Origin: Sva-07 sp963715285 | GTDB taxonomy: Bacteria; Actinomycetota; Acidimicrobiia; Acidimicrobiales; Ilumatobacteraceae | Assembly (NCBI GenBank): GCA_963715285.1 | Contig: CAVQRU010000001.1 | Location: forward strand, 1-64,000 | DNA: 64,000 bases | Direction: 5' to 3' | Shown here: piece after piece, positions 18,547 through 27,528 of the stretch | Layout: each line of letters begins with the position of its first letter | Position numbering within the stretch: position 1 is the first letter of the stretch | Program-made: the position numbers and the translations under genes | Notes under the pieces: model-generated | Seen by the model: only the letters and a program-made list of their open reading frames with translations | Databases searched by the model: none | What the model was told of the DNA's origin: nothing

Positions 18547-19566
18547 TCAGGGCTCTGCGCTGACGTCGAGTCGGTACACGCGTGAGGCGGTACCACTGAA
18601 GAGCGCTTCGCGTTCGTCGTCGGAACAATCGGCGGCGAGCAGCTTGAATGCCGTCCAGACCGTCGAGTAGCTCCCGGCTGCAGATTCGACCGGGTAGTTG
18701 CTCTCGAACATGCACCGCTCGGCACCGAACAGTTCGATACAGGTTTCGATGTAGCGACGCCACTCCTGGGCGAGTACGGCTGCGCCGGGGTTGGTGAATG
18801 CTGTCGTGTGGTGCAGGGGAAGGGTCAGGCCGCCGAGCTTCACCGTGACGTTCGGGCACTGCGCCAGTTGCTCCATCGACTGCTGCCAGATCGGGAACCG
18901 TTCGTCGAGCGTGCCGGCGTAGGAGCCCAGTCCTATCGGCTCACCACAATGGTTGAGCACGAACGAGACGCCGGGCAGCGCGCGTGCAAGGTCGACGACG
19001 TCGACGATCTGCGGCTCGAGCGCCAGCACGTCGAACGACAGCCCGAACCGTTCCAGCTGCGCCACGCCAGCTCGAAACGTCGGATCGGTCAGCAAGCCGG
19101 GAGGCTTCATCATGAACCCTGGCAACACCGTCGGATCGGCGTCGACGTTGACCGCGTCTCTGATGCCCCGCAGGAGACCACCGCCTGCCTCGACATGCGC
19201 TTCGAGAACCGGAACGACAGCGTTGCCGAGTGTCATGTCAGCATTGGCCACGATGCCGGCACAGACACCTGGCCGAACGCTCCCGAGCGCCACTCCGGCT
19301 ACGAACTCGGTCTCGCCGACGGATCGAAGCTCAGGTGGCCCATCGGGCCGATAGTTGGTCCCGCACTCGACGAACACCGTCGCCACGACCCGATGTCCGC
19401 TGTCGAGGTCGGCGACCAGGTCCTCAACGCCATACGTCGCAGCGCCGCGCAACATGTCGTAGAACGGATGGTCGTCGTTCGGAAGGTGCGGGACCAGCGC
19501 CGACAAGTCCCACAGATGGTGGTGGGGATCGACGATCCTCAGTTCCCGATCGGGTACGTCATTCAT
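18547..19566 (-). CDS. Amidohydrolase-2 family TIM-barrel metal hydrolase
   Basis: A 339-residue member of the COG3618-type amidohydrolase family. It opens with IVDPHHHLWDLS (the H-x-H metal motif), continues with VVATVFVECGTNYR, GIRDAVN, SFVLNHCGEPIG (metal His) and ends with CMFESNYPVESAAGSYSTVW, the usual Asn/Asp metal-site block. Members hydrolyse lactones such as 2-pyrone-4,6-dicarboxylate or sugar lactones, so a lactonase role is likely but not certain. ATG 19566 is used because residues before it (MIGMRRCR) are not family-like. It is convergent with the damaged cyclase gene. Confidence 0.85.
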   Translation of the reverse strand: MNDVPDRELRIVDPHHHLWDLSALVPHLPNDDHPFYDMLRGAATYGVEDLVADLDSGHRVVATVFVECGTNYRPDGPPELRSVGETEFVAGVALGSVRPGVCAGIVANADMTLGNAVVPVLEAHVEAGGGLLRGIRDAVNVDADPTVLPGFMMKPPGLLTDPTFRAGVAQLERFGLSFDVLALEPQIVDVVDLARALPGVSFVLNHCGEPIGLGSYAGTLDERFPIWQQSMEQLAQCPNVTVKLGGLTLPLHHTTAFTNPGAAVLAQEWRRYIETCIELFGAERCMFESNYPVESAAGSYSTVWTAFKLLAADCSDDEREALFSGTASRVYRLDVSAEP

Positions 19567-19855
19567 CCGGCATCTTCGCATACCGATCACAAAACAAGCT
19601 CCGACTCACCGCAGACCGGCGCACGAGCACGATCGTGGCCGAGCAGGGGTCGCCAGAGCGGGTTGGTCACGACGAACACCACCAACAACAACAACGCAGC
19701 AGAGTGGGGTCCGGAGTCGTGTGGAACCGCTCCTGGGAGTGAGAACCTTGCTGCGAGACCTGTCTCACAAGATTCCCCCTGTCGCCCAGTGGTCCGCTGT
19801 GGGAGCATCGGGGCGGGGGGCGCATCCGGTGTCCTCTGGAGGAGGGGAACCAGAC

Positions 19856-20491
19856 ATGTTCATTCAATCTGCAGAGCTGACGGCCGCACCAGGAAGAAGT
19901 GGCGATCTCGGTCCTTTGGTGACGAGGATGCGCGACATCCTGTCAGAGGAGACGGGAAAGCAGTGGTGGTCCTGGGCTGCGCTCGCCGGGCGTCCGTTCG
20001 GCACCCAGTTGATCAGCACTCGGGCCGACGGCTTCGCCGACATGGTCGCGACCCAGGCGAAGTTGATCGGCTCGGAGGCGTGGGCAGGTCTGGCTTCCGA
20101 GGCGGGCGGGGTATTGGCGCATCCGGCCGACACATATCTGGCGGAGGTGATCCACATGACGGGCGAGCCCGCCGAGCCGAGGCAGTTCACCACCGTCACG
20201 CGAGCGACCATTGCTGGCAGGGACCTCGCTCAATCCATCGCGTGGTCGTGTGCGGCGATGGACCGCGCCACGAAGGTGACGGGACAAACTGGCACGGTGG
20301 CGACTACCGCCGCCGGGAACATGTTCCAGGTGTACTGGTTCGCAGGGTCCGACACCGTCGAGGACCTCGACGCAGCGCGGCAGGCGATGAACGGAGATGC
20401 CGACTATCAGGGCATGATCGCTCAGGCGGGTGCCGACGGACTGTTCGTCGATGGGTCAGTCGAAGAAATGGTGCTCGTCAAGATGCCCTGA
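19856..20491 (+). CDS. Unrecognised two-repeat protein, paralogue of 43632
   Basis: A 211-residue cytosolic protein with no signal or membrane segment. A strong Shine-Dalgarno (GGAGGAGGGG) about 10 bases before ATG 19856 sets the start, unlike most genes here, which look leaderless. It aligns along its whole length with the protein at 43632: aromatic Trp-rich N-half (GKQWWSWAALAGRPFGT; SWAG...IAWSSLVD in the paralogue), a central LAxxAG, and a C-half (AAGNMFQVYWFAGSDTVEDLDAARQAM) of similar design. Two repeats of alternating beta and alpha suggest a tandem dimeric alpha/beta-barrel (ABM/NIPSNAP-like) fold. The function is unknown. Confidence 0.75.
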   Translation: MFIQSAELTAAPGRSGDLGPLVTRMRDILSEETGKQWWSWAALAGRPFGTQLISTRADGFADMVATQAKLIGSEAWAGLASEAGGVLAHPADTYLAEVIHMTGEPAEPRQFTTVTRATIAGRDLAQSIAWSCAAMDRATKVTGQTGTVATTAAGNMFQVYWFAGSDTVEDLDAARQAMNGDADYQGMIAQAGADGLFVDGSVEEMVLVKMP

Positions 20492-20614
20492 CCTTCCTCC
20501 ACGAGGGGTCGGGCCATCGTGTACCAAATCAGCACGGATCGGTAGCCAACCCGGTCACGTTCGGCTCGACCCCATGCAGGGAGCATGGTCGTAGTTCCAC
20601 CTGACGAGCAGCCC

Positions 20615-21445
20615 TCAGTGCGCCGCGACATTGCGGGCAATTTCGTCCAGGTGTGATTCCCACGTGCCGCAGCATCCGCCCCAAATGTCGATGTGGGGAT
20701 GCTGCTTGGCGACTGCACCCATGCGCCGGCCGAGGTCGACAGGGTCGCCGGATTCGAGGTGCCCGAGCGTGCACAGCGAGATCTTGTCCATCATGGCCGC
20801 GTTCGGGCGCAGACACCGGACCCGCTCGAACCAGTCGCCCGGCTCGATGGCAGGCAGGAACTCCAGTGGATGCGAACAGTTGATGCCGAAGAAGGCTGGC
20901 CGGTCCTCGCCGCATTCGGCGTCGACGGACTCGATCGCCTCCTTCAGGGTTGGGCCCGAGTGCAGACGGTGATTGCTGTCCAGCGTGAACAGGATCGACG
21001 CTGGCGTCCCGACTCGAGCGGCAGCTCGCGCTACTCCTACTGCCTCGGGGACGCTGTTGAAGGTCATGGCCTGGACCAAGTCGACGTTGGCTTTCGCCAG
21101 TGTCTCGATCTGGGACGAGTGGTAGTCCTCGGCCGCCTCTGCGGTCATTTGCCGATCGAGTGTGTACGCGTCGCCGCGTGGCCCGACGATGCCAACGAAC
21201 ATCAAGGCGCGAAGCTGATCAGCGTATGGGCCGCTGACCTCACGCAGGAAGCCGATGGCCCTGAGCTGCATCTCCTCCAACGCGATCGGTGAGTAGCCGA
21301 GCAGTTCTGCCCAGTCTGGGCTTGCCCGATAGTCGAGGCCCCCCATCAACGCACCGAACCCATGGGCACAAGCGGTCTCGAGGTAGCGCTCGTACATCGC
21401 CCGCAGCTCATTCACCGCTCGCGGGTCGTCCAGCAACGGAAACAT
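20615..21445 (-). CDS. Homocysteine S-methyltransferase-family protein, N-terminus short
   Basis: A Hcy-methyltransferase TIM barrel. The zinc ligands of the family are visible: Cys in FFGINCSHP and the Cys pair in IWGGCCGTWESHL. Other blocks are LVQAMTFNSVPEA and PASILFTLDSNHRLHSG. Such proteins transfer methyl from S-methylmethionine-type donors to homocysteine or relatives. From ATG 21445 the protein is 277 residues. The family normally begins with a DGGxxT block about 15 residues earlier. The frame upstream reads EFGFELPEFA and is then not family-like, and GGQSFQD can be seen in another frame, so the N-terminus may be frameshifted or lost. Confidence 0.72.
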   Translation of the reverse strand: MFPLLDDPRAVNELRAMYERYLETACAHGFGALMGGLDYRASPDWAELLGYSPIALEEMQLRAIGFLREVSGPYADQLRALMFVGIVGPRGDAYTLDRQMTAEAAEDYHSSQIETLAKANVDLVQAMTFNSVPEAVGVARAAARVGTPASILFTLDSNHRLHSGPTLKEAIESVDAECGEDRPAFFGINCSHPLEFLPAIEPGDWFERVRCLRPNAAMMDKISLCTLGHLESGDPVDLGRRMGAVAKQHPHIDIWGGCCGTWESHLDEIARNVAAH

Positions 21446-21571
21446 GGCGAACTCGGGCAGCTCGAACCCGAACTCGGTCCTGGAAGGACTGACCGCCGAA
21501 CGGCCGGACTCCCGACGACCCGATGGGCGACCGATGCACCGGGCGGGTCTGCTGTCGTGGAGACTGCCGTG

Positions 21572-22819
21572 ATGCGTCGCAATGTCGTCCTCGGAGTCAC
21601 CGCGGCCCTCACGTTCGCCTCGTGCGGGAGTTCGGGCGACGACGGAGCGGGCACCCAGGCCACTGCTGGTCCGGCGACCGACGCAACGGTCGAGTCGAAC
21701 GTCGTCCCCTCGACGGCCGTCACCACGGCCGCGCCGACGACCGCCGAGCCAGTCGAGCCGCTTGCGATCAACCACGTACAGGTGATCGGCTCGCACAACA
21801 GCTTCCACCTCAAGCCGCAGGACGCCGCATTCGACGCGATCACTGCGGTGTCGCCCGAACTCGCCGAGAGCATCGAGTACTCCCATCGACCGTTGACCGA
21901 GCAGCTGGAACAGTTCGGGATCCGCCAGTTCGAACTCGACGTGTTCGCCGATCCCGAGGGCGGGCTGTACGCGAACCGAGTCGCCAACGCCGTGATCGGA
22001 CTGGATCCGCTCGCTCCCGAGCCCGAGCTGCAACTGCCCGGCTACAAGGTGCTGCACACCCAGGACTACGACTACGAGACGACGTGTCTCACCCTGGTCG
22101 CCTGCCTCGGCGAGATCGAGGCGTGGTCGAGCGCCAACCCCGACCACCTGCCGATCATGGTGATGATCGAGATCAAGACGCAGTCGGTGCCCGACGCAGC
22201 GGCGGCCGAGGGGGTGGAACTCGCCATCGACCTGCCGTGGACGATCCCGCTGGCCACCACCCCGGAGCTGCTCGATGCGCTCGATGCCGAGGTCACCTCG
22301 GTGTTCCCCGACGACGGCCTGATCACGCCCGACGACGTGCGGGGCGACGCGCCGACCCTGGAATCGGCCGTGCTGGCCGGTGGTTGGCCGACCCTCGACG
22401 ACAGTCGCGGCAAGGTGCTCGTGGCGCTCAACAACACGGGTGACATCCGTGCGCTCTACACCGATGGGCGCCCGAGTCTCGAGGGTCGGCCGATGTTCAC
22501 CAGCGCCGAGCCGGGTGATCCCGACGCCGCGTTCGTGCGATTCGACGACCCGTCGTCGGACGGCATCGACGAGGCCGTCCGGGCCGGTTATCTCGTCAGG
22601 ACCCGAACCGACTCGCCCACCGCCGACGCCCGGGCCAACGACACCACCGATCGCGACCTCGCCTTCGCATCGGGCGCGCACTACCTGAGCACCGACTACT
22701 ACGAGCCCAGTGCCCACTTCGACAGCCCGTACGTCGTCGCGTTCGCTGACGGGGTGATCGCGCGGTGCAACCCGGTCAGCGCACCGCCGTCGTGTTCGGC
22801 GGACCAACTCGTCGAGTAG
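21572..22819 (+). CDS. Ca2+-dependent phosphoinositide-type phospholipase C, lipoprotein
   Basis: A 415-residue secreted lipoprotein. Residues 1-18 form a signal with the lipobox FASC, followed by a Thr/Ala/Pro-rich linker to about residue 65. The catalytic domain opens with HVQVIGSHNSFHL (first catalytic His), then RQFELDVFADPEGGLYANR, YKVLHTQDYDYETTCLTL and IMVMIEIKT, the pattern of the PLC-like phosphodiesterase family with Ca2+-site acidic residues. It would cut phosphoinositide-like or related phosphodiesters outside the membrane. ATG 21572 is chosen for the signal peptide. The gene is divergent from the methyltransferase-family gene. Confidence 0.82.
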   Translation: MRRNVVLGVTAALTFASCGSSGDDGAGTQATAGPATDATVESNVVPSTAVTTAAPTTAEPVEPLAINHVQVIGSHNSFHLKPQDAAFDAITAVSPELAESIEYSHRPLTEQLEQFGIRQFELDVFADPEGGLYANRVANAVIGLDPLAPEPELQLPGYKVLHTQDYDYETTCLTLVACLGEIEAWSSANPDHLPIMVMIEIKTQSVPDAAAAEGVELAIDLPWTIPLATTPELLDALDAEVTSVFPDDGLITPDDVRGDAPTLESAVLAGGWPTLDDSRGKVLVALNNTGDIRALYTDGRPSLEGRPMFTSAEPGDPDAAFVRFDDPSSDGIDEAVRAGYLVRTRTDSPTADARANDTTDRDLAFASGAHYLSTDYYEPSAHFDSPYVVAFADGVIARCNPVSAPPSCSADQLVE

Positions 22820-22886
22820 CCGTCGCCGCTCCGAGGTGTACTTCGGGTGTGAGCGACCGGGTTCCGTCCGGCGACGGTGCCGTGCG

Positions 22887-22892
22887 TAGTGT
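22887..22892 (+). promoter_or_regulatory. -10 hexamer TAGTGT, leaderless start
   Basis: TAGTGT ends 7 bases before ATG 22900; no Shine-Dalgarno. Confidence 0.55.
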
Positions 22893-22899
22893 CGGTGCG

Positions 22900-23883
22900 A
22901 TGGCGCTTCCGACACGACCTGGTATGACCGTCCCGCTTCCCGGCCCGCTGCACAGCCACCGTGAGAAGCTCTCCGCCCTGGCCGACATGGGCTACACCGA
23001 CATCTGGTCGGCCGAGTCCGACGGAGCCGATGCGTTCACGCCGCTCGCGCTGGCGGCGGCCTGGGAGCCCCGACTGCGCCTGGGAACGGCGATCGTGCCC
23101 GCCTACACACGTGCCCCCGCCTGCATGGCGCAGAGCGTCGCGTCGATGGCCGACGCCGCCCCCGGGCGTTTCGCCATCGGGATCGGATCGTCGAGCAACG
23201 TGATCGTCGAGCGGTGGAACGGGGTCCCGTTCGAGGAGCCGTACAAGAAGGTTCGTGACGTGGTGCGCTTCCTGAAGGACGCGTTGGCCGGTGAGAAGAT
23301 CAAGCACAGCTACGACACGTTCGAGATCAACGGGTTCAAACTCGGTGTGCGCCCGGAACAGACACCGCCGATCCTCGTCGCAGCGCTGCGTGAGGGCATG
23401 CTGCGACTCGCCGGTCGGGAAGCGGACGGAGCGATCATCAACTGGTTGTCGGCCACGGACGTGTCGACGGTGGTTCCCGTGGTCCGTGACGCCGCCGGCG
23501 GTGACGACCGGGAGATCGTGGCTCGCATCTTCTGCTGTCCCAGCGAGAACGCCGACATCGTGCGCGGCGCGGCGAAGTTCGCCATCGCTGCGTACCTGAA
23601 CGTGCCGGTGTACGCCGCGTTCCACCAGTGGCTCGGACGGGGGGAGCAGTTGCAGGGGATGTGGGACGCGTGGGCGGCCGGCGACCGCAAAGCGGCGTTG
23701 GCCGAGATCCCGGACTCGGTGGTCGACGACCTGGTGGTGCACGGCTCGCCGGCCGAGTGTCGAGCGCAGATCCAGGCGTACTTCGACAACGGCGTCACCA
23801 CCAGTTCGCTCGCGATCCTGCCGCTCGACCCCGCCCTCGACTACTGGCAGGCCGTCACCGACCTCTCCCCGAGCGCCGGCTGA
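22900..23883 (+). CDS. LLM-class (F420-dependent) oxidoreductase
   Basis: A 327-residue luciferase-like TIM barrel: LADMGYTDIWSAESDGADAFT, LRLGTAIVPAYTRAPA, RFAIGIGSSSNVIVERWNG and PPILVAALREGMLRLAGREADG. The IGIGSSS and AALREGMLRLAG blocks resemble F420-dependent enzymes of the mycobacterial MER/FGD-like group. ATG 22900 is set by the -10 box; the upstream in-frame ATG at 22765 would overlap the lipoprotein gene. The substrate is unknown. Confidence 0.88.
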   Translation: MALPTRPGMTVPLPGPLHSHREKLSALADMGYTDIWSAESDGADAFTPLALAAAWEPRLRLGTAIVPAYTRAPACMAQSVASMADAAPGRFAIGIGSSSNVIVERWNGVPFEEPYKKVRDVVRFLKDALAGEKIKHSYDTFEINGFKLGVRPEQTPPILVAALREGMLRLAGREADGAIINWLSATDVSTVVPVVRDAAGGDDREIVARIFCCPSENADIVRGAAKFAIAAYLNVPVYAAFHQWLGRGEQLQGMWDAWAAGDRKAALAEIPDSVVDDLVVHGSPAECRAQIQAYFDNGVTTSSLAILPLDPALDYWQAVTDLSPSAG

Positions 23884-23898
23884 ACGGGTCGCCGGGCC

Positions 23899-24123
23899 TC
23901 ACGCGGCCCGGTCGTGGACCATCTCGGTCGAGGTCGCCATCGCGGCGAGGTCGGCCCGTTCGGCGAGCATCCGGCGGATCTCGGCGACGTGGCGGAGACC
24001 GCGTTCGCGGGTCTCACGGCTGAGACGGAACCGGGCAGTGACGGCCTCGTTCGGCAGCAGGGTGAGCTGCTCGGCGGGGAGAGCGACGTTCGCCCGACGG
24101 GGTGAGGAAGCGTTGGTCATCAT
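23899..24123 (-). CDS. Small conserved-type hypothetical protein
   Basis: A 74-residue protein starting MMTNASSPRR. The core ARFRLSRETRERGLRHVAEIRRMLAERA is a basic amphipathic helix of a type seen in short actinobacterial hypothetical proteins. A second ATG at 24120 is an equally good start. The coding bias matches neighbours. No function can be given; the charged helix could bind nucleic acid or a partner protein. Confidence 0.55.
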   Translation of the reverse strand: MMTNASSPRRANVALPAEQLTLLPNEAVTARFRLSRETRERGLRHVAEIRRMLAERADLAAMATSTEMVHDRAA

Positions 24124-24168
24124 GGAACCGATTCTGACGAAGGGGTGTCGCAGAGTTGACCGGTGTTC

Positions 24169-24996
24169 TCAGCCGAGCGCCATCAGGGAGATCCCGGCGA
24201 CCACGCCGAGGATCCCGATCATCTGCCACCAGCGCAACGTGTCCTCGTCGAACGCCGCTGCCAGGGTCGCCGACACCGCGGGGAACATCGACGCGGAAAC
24301 GGCCACGGCGGCGAGCGAGCCCCGCTGCGTGCCGAGCGCGAACGCGACGATCGCGAGCGATCCGCAGGCCCCCGACACGAGCATCGGTCCGATCAGACGA
24401 CGCGGGGGCAGACGTGGGACGCCTCGGACCGTTGCCAGCACCAGCATCACCGCGAGCGCGACCACGCGTTGGGCCGCGGGCGCCCACGCTCCGCTGTCGT
24501 CGCCTGCCTCGCCGACCAGTGTGAAGGCGATGCCGAACAGGAGTGCCGCCACCAGCGACAGCCCGATACCGCGCCGCAGCGTCCCGCGCAACGACGGTGA
24601 GTACATCACCAGGAGCAGGCTGGCGATCGCGACGGCCACCCCGACGGCGACGAGTTGCGACGGCGTGTTGCCCCTCGAGAGGTCCCAGACGAGGGGAATG
24701 AACGCCGCGCCCAGGGCCACCAACGGCCCGGCGACCGCTGCCGACGACGTGGCCATCGCCTCGTAGAGCAGGGCCAGGGCGATCCCGACGACGAGCCCGG
24801 ACGTGCCTCCGAGCAGGACGTCGCGACCCGTCAGGACCCCGGGGACCACCAGCAGCGCCGCGGTCGCCACCACTGCACCGCCGAGCATGGCGCCGCTGGT
24901 CGCTGTCACGGCGTTGGAGCGACGCGTCCCGTACCGGCCGAGGAAGTCGGAGCAGCCGATCAGGACCGAGGCGAGCGCCCCGAGAAGGATGGGCAT
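24169..24996 (-). CDS. EamA/DMT-family transporter
   Basis: A 275-residue membrane protein with ten hydrophobic segments arranged as two five-helix halves, as in drug/metabolite exporters. MPILLGALASVLIGCSDFLGRYGTRR opens the first half and LIGPMLVSGACGSLAIVAFALGTQRG starts within the second. The final helices ILGVVAGISLMALG end the protein. The cargo is unknown. It is the last gene of the 28521-24169 operon, 9 bases after mtfA. Confidence 0.85.
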   Translation of the reverse strand: MPILLGALASVLIGCSDFLGRYGTRRSNAVTATSGAMLGGAVVATAALLVVPGVLTGRDVLLGGTSGLVVGIALALLYEAMATSSAAVAGPLVALGAAFIPLVWDLSRGNTPSQLVAVGVAVAIASLLLVMYSPSLRGTLRRGIGLSLVAALLFGIAFTLVGEAGDDSGAWAPAAQRVVALAVMLVLATVRGVPRLPPRRLIGPMLVSGACGSLAIVAFALGTQRGSLAAVAVSASMFPAVSATLAAAFDEDTLRWWQMIGILGVVAGISLMALG

Positions 24997-25005
24997 CGAA
25001 CCCGA

Positions 25006-25803
25006 TCAGGTCGCCGTGCCGTCAGGGGTGCTGTCGGCGAGCATCGTCTCGACACGTGCAGCGGGGTCCTGGTGGTAGAACGCCGCCAGCTCGGTGTACA
25101 GCGCCGGCTCGTGCTCACGCAGCTCGACGGGACGATTGAAGAACACCTCCGTCGCCACGGCGAAGAACTCCGCCGGGTTGGTGCCGGCGTAGGGGCGCAG
25201 CACCGGGGAGCCCTCGGCGCGCACCGCGTCGTACGCGGCGGTGCACACCTCCACCCAGCGTCGCCGAGCGTCCTCGTCGCCCAGCGGCGGTGTGCCGTCG
25301 GTGATCCCGTCGAGCATGTCGAGCTGGTGTGCGAACTCGTGGTAGACCACGTTCTGGCCCGATCCGGGGAAGCGGGCGCCCCGACGTGCGGCGTTCCACG
25401 AGAGCACCACCGGACCCCGGTAGTGGGCCTGACCGGCGAGCAACTGCGTGCCCGTGGATCGCAGCCCGCTGCCGGCGGCATGGTCGCCGTGCAGGCGCAC
25501 CGTGGACGGGTGCACGATCACGGACGTGAGCTGCGGGTAGTCGTCGATGTCGAGCCCCAGCAGCAGCATCGACGCCTGGGCGGCGATCAGCACCTTGAGC
25601 GGTTCGTCGAGCACGAACCCGTTCGCCGCCTCCCATCGCGTCTCGTGGACGAACCGGGCCACGAGCAACTCCATCCGAGCGAGTTCGTCGGGGGTGAGCG
25701 ATCTCCAGTGCTCGAAACCGGCGTCGAGCACCGTGCGCCAGGACTCGTCGAAACCCTCCGAGACGGTGCGACGGGCCCACCGACGACGGATCGATGCGAA
25801 CAT
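25006..25803 (-). CDS. mtfA: MtfA-type zinc peptidase
   Basis: A 265-residue relative of Mlc titration factor A, a soluble zinc aminopeptidase that in E. coli binds the glucose repressor Mlc. The zinc motif is NVVYHEFAHQLDMLDG (HExxH), with a downstream Glu in NPAEFFAVATEVFF as third ligand. Family blocks VLIAAQASMLLLGLD and GPVVLSWNAARRG are present. ATG 25803 lies 5 bases after the glpD stop, so it is translationally close-coupled. No Mlc homologue is in the window, so the partner is unknown. Confidence 0.88.
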   Translation of the reverse strand: MFASIRRRWARRTVSEGFDESWRTVLDAGFEHWRSLTPDELARMELLVARFVHETRWEAANGFVLDEPLKVLIAAQASMLLLGLDIDDYPQLTSVIVHPSTVRLHGDHAAGSGLRSTGTQLLAGQAHYRGPVVLSWNAARRGARFPGSGQNVVYHEFAHQLDMLDGITDGTPPLGDEDARRRWVEVCTAAYDAVRAEGSPVLRPYAGTNPAEFFAVATEVFFNRPVELREHEPALYTELAAFYHQDPAARVETMLADSTPDGTAT

Positions 25804-25808
25804 CGGGC

Positions 25809-27518
25809 TCAGCTGGTCGAGCCGGAGACCGGCCGATGTCGTCCCAGCACGCCGGCAGGGATGGCGTCGCGACCGCCGAAGTACTCGGCGAGACGGTGCT
25901 CGGCCTCGTCGCCGAACAGGATCTCCGCGACCTCGTACAGGCCCTCCGAACCGGCGATGTCGGCGTCGCTCACGACCAGGTCGATCTTCGAGCGGCGCCG
26001 CATGAAGTCCTCGAGGCGAGTGACCATCTCGGAGCGGGCCGCCGAATGGAGCTCCACGCGGAGGTAGTCGGCCGATCCCATCACGTCCTCGGCCATCGTG
26101 GGGTCCTCGCGGATCGCCTCCAGCATCCCGAACGCTCGGCGCCCGTACCGCCGCCAGAGCCGATCGGTCAACGGCTCCGTGTCGGCCTTCGCGCGGTACT
26201 GGTCGAGCCGCATCAGGCGGGCCTGTCGGTAGAACTCTTCGCGGGTGGCGGGCGCCGGCTCGCCGTACCAGTTCCGCAGATCGGGTTCGAGGGGCACGCC
26301 GAGCGACTCGATCTCGGCCGCGACCTCCTCGCCGACGTTGAGACAGTCGGTCAACTTGCCCCCGAAGATCGTGACGATCCGACGGTTCCGGTCGGTCTCG
26401 ACGGCGTGCTTGCGGCTGAGCTTGGTCCAGTCGACCTTCGAGTGATCGGTGTCGGCCGAGCTGCCCCGCGACCACCACCGGCGTTTCGGTCTCGTCGGCA
26501 CCACGAGGGGCCTCACGCCGGTTCGTTCGGCGATGATGTCGGCCTTGGTCAGTGGCTCGTCGAGGTCGAGCCGAGCGTTGATCTGACCGAGCAGGAACTC
26601 GATGTCGTCGTCGGTGACCTCGGTGAACGGGGTGTCGACCCGGGTGTCGGTGGTTCCGATGACCGATCGACGGCCCATCGGGATCACGTAGAACAGGCGC
26701 TGCGTGTCGTCGAAGAAGGCGAGCACGCGCTGGTGATCGTGCGTCGTGAGACGGGGTACGACCAGGTGGATTCCCTTCGAGTACACGATGCGGTGGTCGG
26801 TGCGGACGCCCCACTGCTCGTTCAGCTCGTCGACGAACGGTCCTGCGGCGTTGACGATCGTGGTGGCCGTGACCGTGAACTCGTTGCCGCGGTCGACGTC
26901 GCGCAGTGTGGCGACCCACCGGTCGTCGACACGCTCCGCCGACACGAGCTCGACGTAGTTCGCCGCTGCCGCGCCGGCTTCGATCGCTGCTCGGACGAAG
27001 GAGAACACGAACCGGGCGTCGTTGTCGACGAGGATGCCGTCGAAGTACTCGATGCCTCCGGCGACCGTGGTGGTGTCGACGACGGGCTCCTCCCGTTCGA
27101 TCTTCTCGGCCGACAGCAGCCGCGGCGGCTTGGTGCCGAACTGGCCGATGATCCAGTAGCCGAGCGCGCCGAGACCGGCGAACCACGGCGTGTACGGGGC
27201 GGTGTCGTCGAGCGCGCCGTAGAACCCGATCTGGCGGATGTTGGCCGGGTAGGCGCGCATCAGGCGGTTGCGGGATCGGCAGAGCTTGAACACGAGCCAC
27301 AGCTCGTAGTTCTCGAGGTACTTGAATCCGCCCCACACCAGGTTGGAGGAGGCCTGGCTGGTGAACGACGCGAAGTCTCCTCGATCGATCAGGGCCACCG
27401 ACGCACCCCGCCCCGCGAGGGAGGCAGCGGCGACAGCGCCGTTGATGCCGCCGCCGATCACCAGCGTGTCGAAGTGCTCGCTGCGCAGGCGCTGCAGATG
27501 GCGATCACGAAGGGTCAC
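25809..27518 (-). CDS. glpD: Glycerol-3-phosphate dehydrogenase (FAD)
   Basis: A 569-residue FAD-dependent glycerol-3-phosphate dehydrogenase that oxidises sn-glycerol-3-phosphate to dihydroxyacetone phosphate and feeds electrons to the respiratory chain. The N-terminal dinucleotide motif is DTLVIGGGINGAVAAASLAGRG. Further blocks are SSNLVWGGFKYLE, NAAGPFVDEL, SKGIHLVVPR, YVIPMGRRSVIGTTDT and IFGGKLTDCLNVGEE. The C-terminal DAO_C-like region ends near residue 545. GTG 27518 follows the rhomboid stop by 10 bases; TTG 27548 would overlap it. It belongs to the rhomboid-glpD-mtfA-eamA operon. Confidence 0.93.
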   Translation of the reverse strand: MTLRDRHLQRLRSEHFDTLVIGGGINGAVAAASLAGRGASVALIDRGDFASFTSQASSNLVWGGFKYLENYELWLVFKLCRSRNRLMRAYPANIRQIGFYGALDDTAPYTPWFAGLGALGYWIIGQFGTKPPRLLSAEKIEREEPVVDTTTVAGGIEYFDGILVDNDARFVFSFVRAAIEAGAAAANYVELVSAERVDDRWVATLRDVDRGNEFTVTATTIVNAAGPFVDELNEQWGVRTDHRIVYSKGIHLVVPRLTTHDHQRVLAFFDDTQRLFYVIPMGRRSVIGTTDTRVDTPFTEVTDDDIEFLLGQINARLDLDEPLTKADIIAERTGVRPLVVPTRPKRRWWSRGSSADTDHSKVDWTKLSRKHAVETDRNRRIVTIFGGKLTDCLNVGEEVAAEIESLGVPLEPDLRNWYGEPAPATREEFYRQARLMRLDQYRAKADTEPLTDRLWRRYGRRAFGMLEAIREDPTMAEDVMGSADYLRVELHSAARSEMVTRLEDFMRRRSKIDLVVSDADIAGSEGLYEVAEILFGDEAEHRLAEYFGGRDAIPAGVLGRHRPVSGSTS

Positions 27519-27528
27519 GACGCTCCCG

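Noticed and set aside
19587..19808. Short minus-strand frame with a hydrophobic stretch (ALLLLVVFVVTNPLW)
   Set aside because: Caused by a CAACAACAAC-type run on the plus strand; no start or family support.
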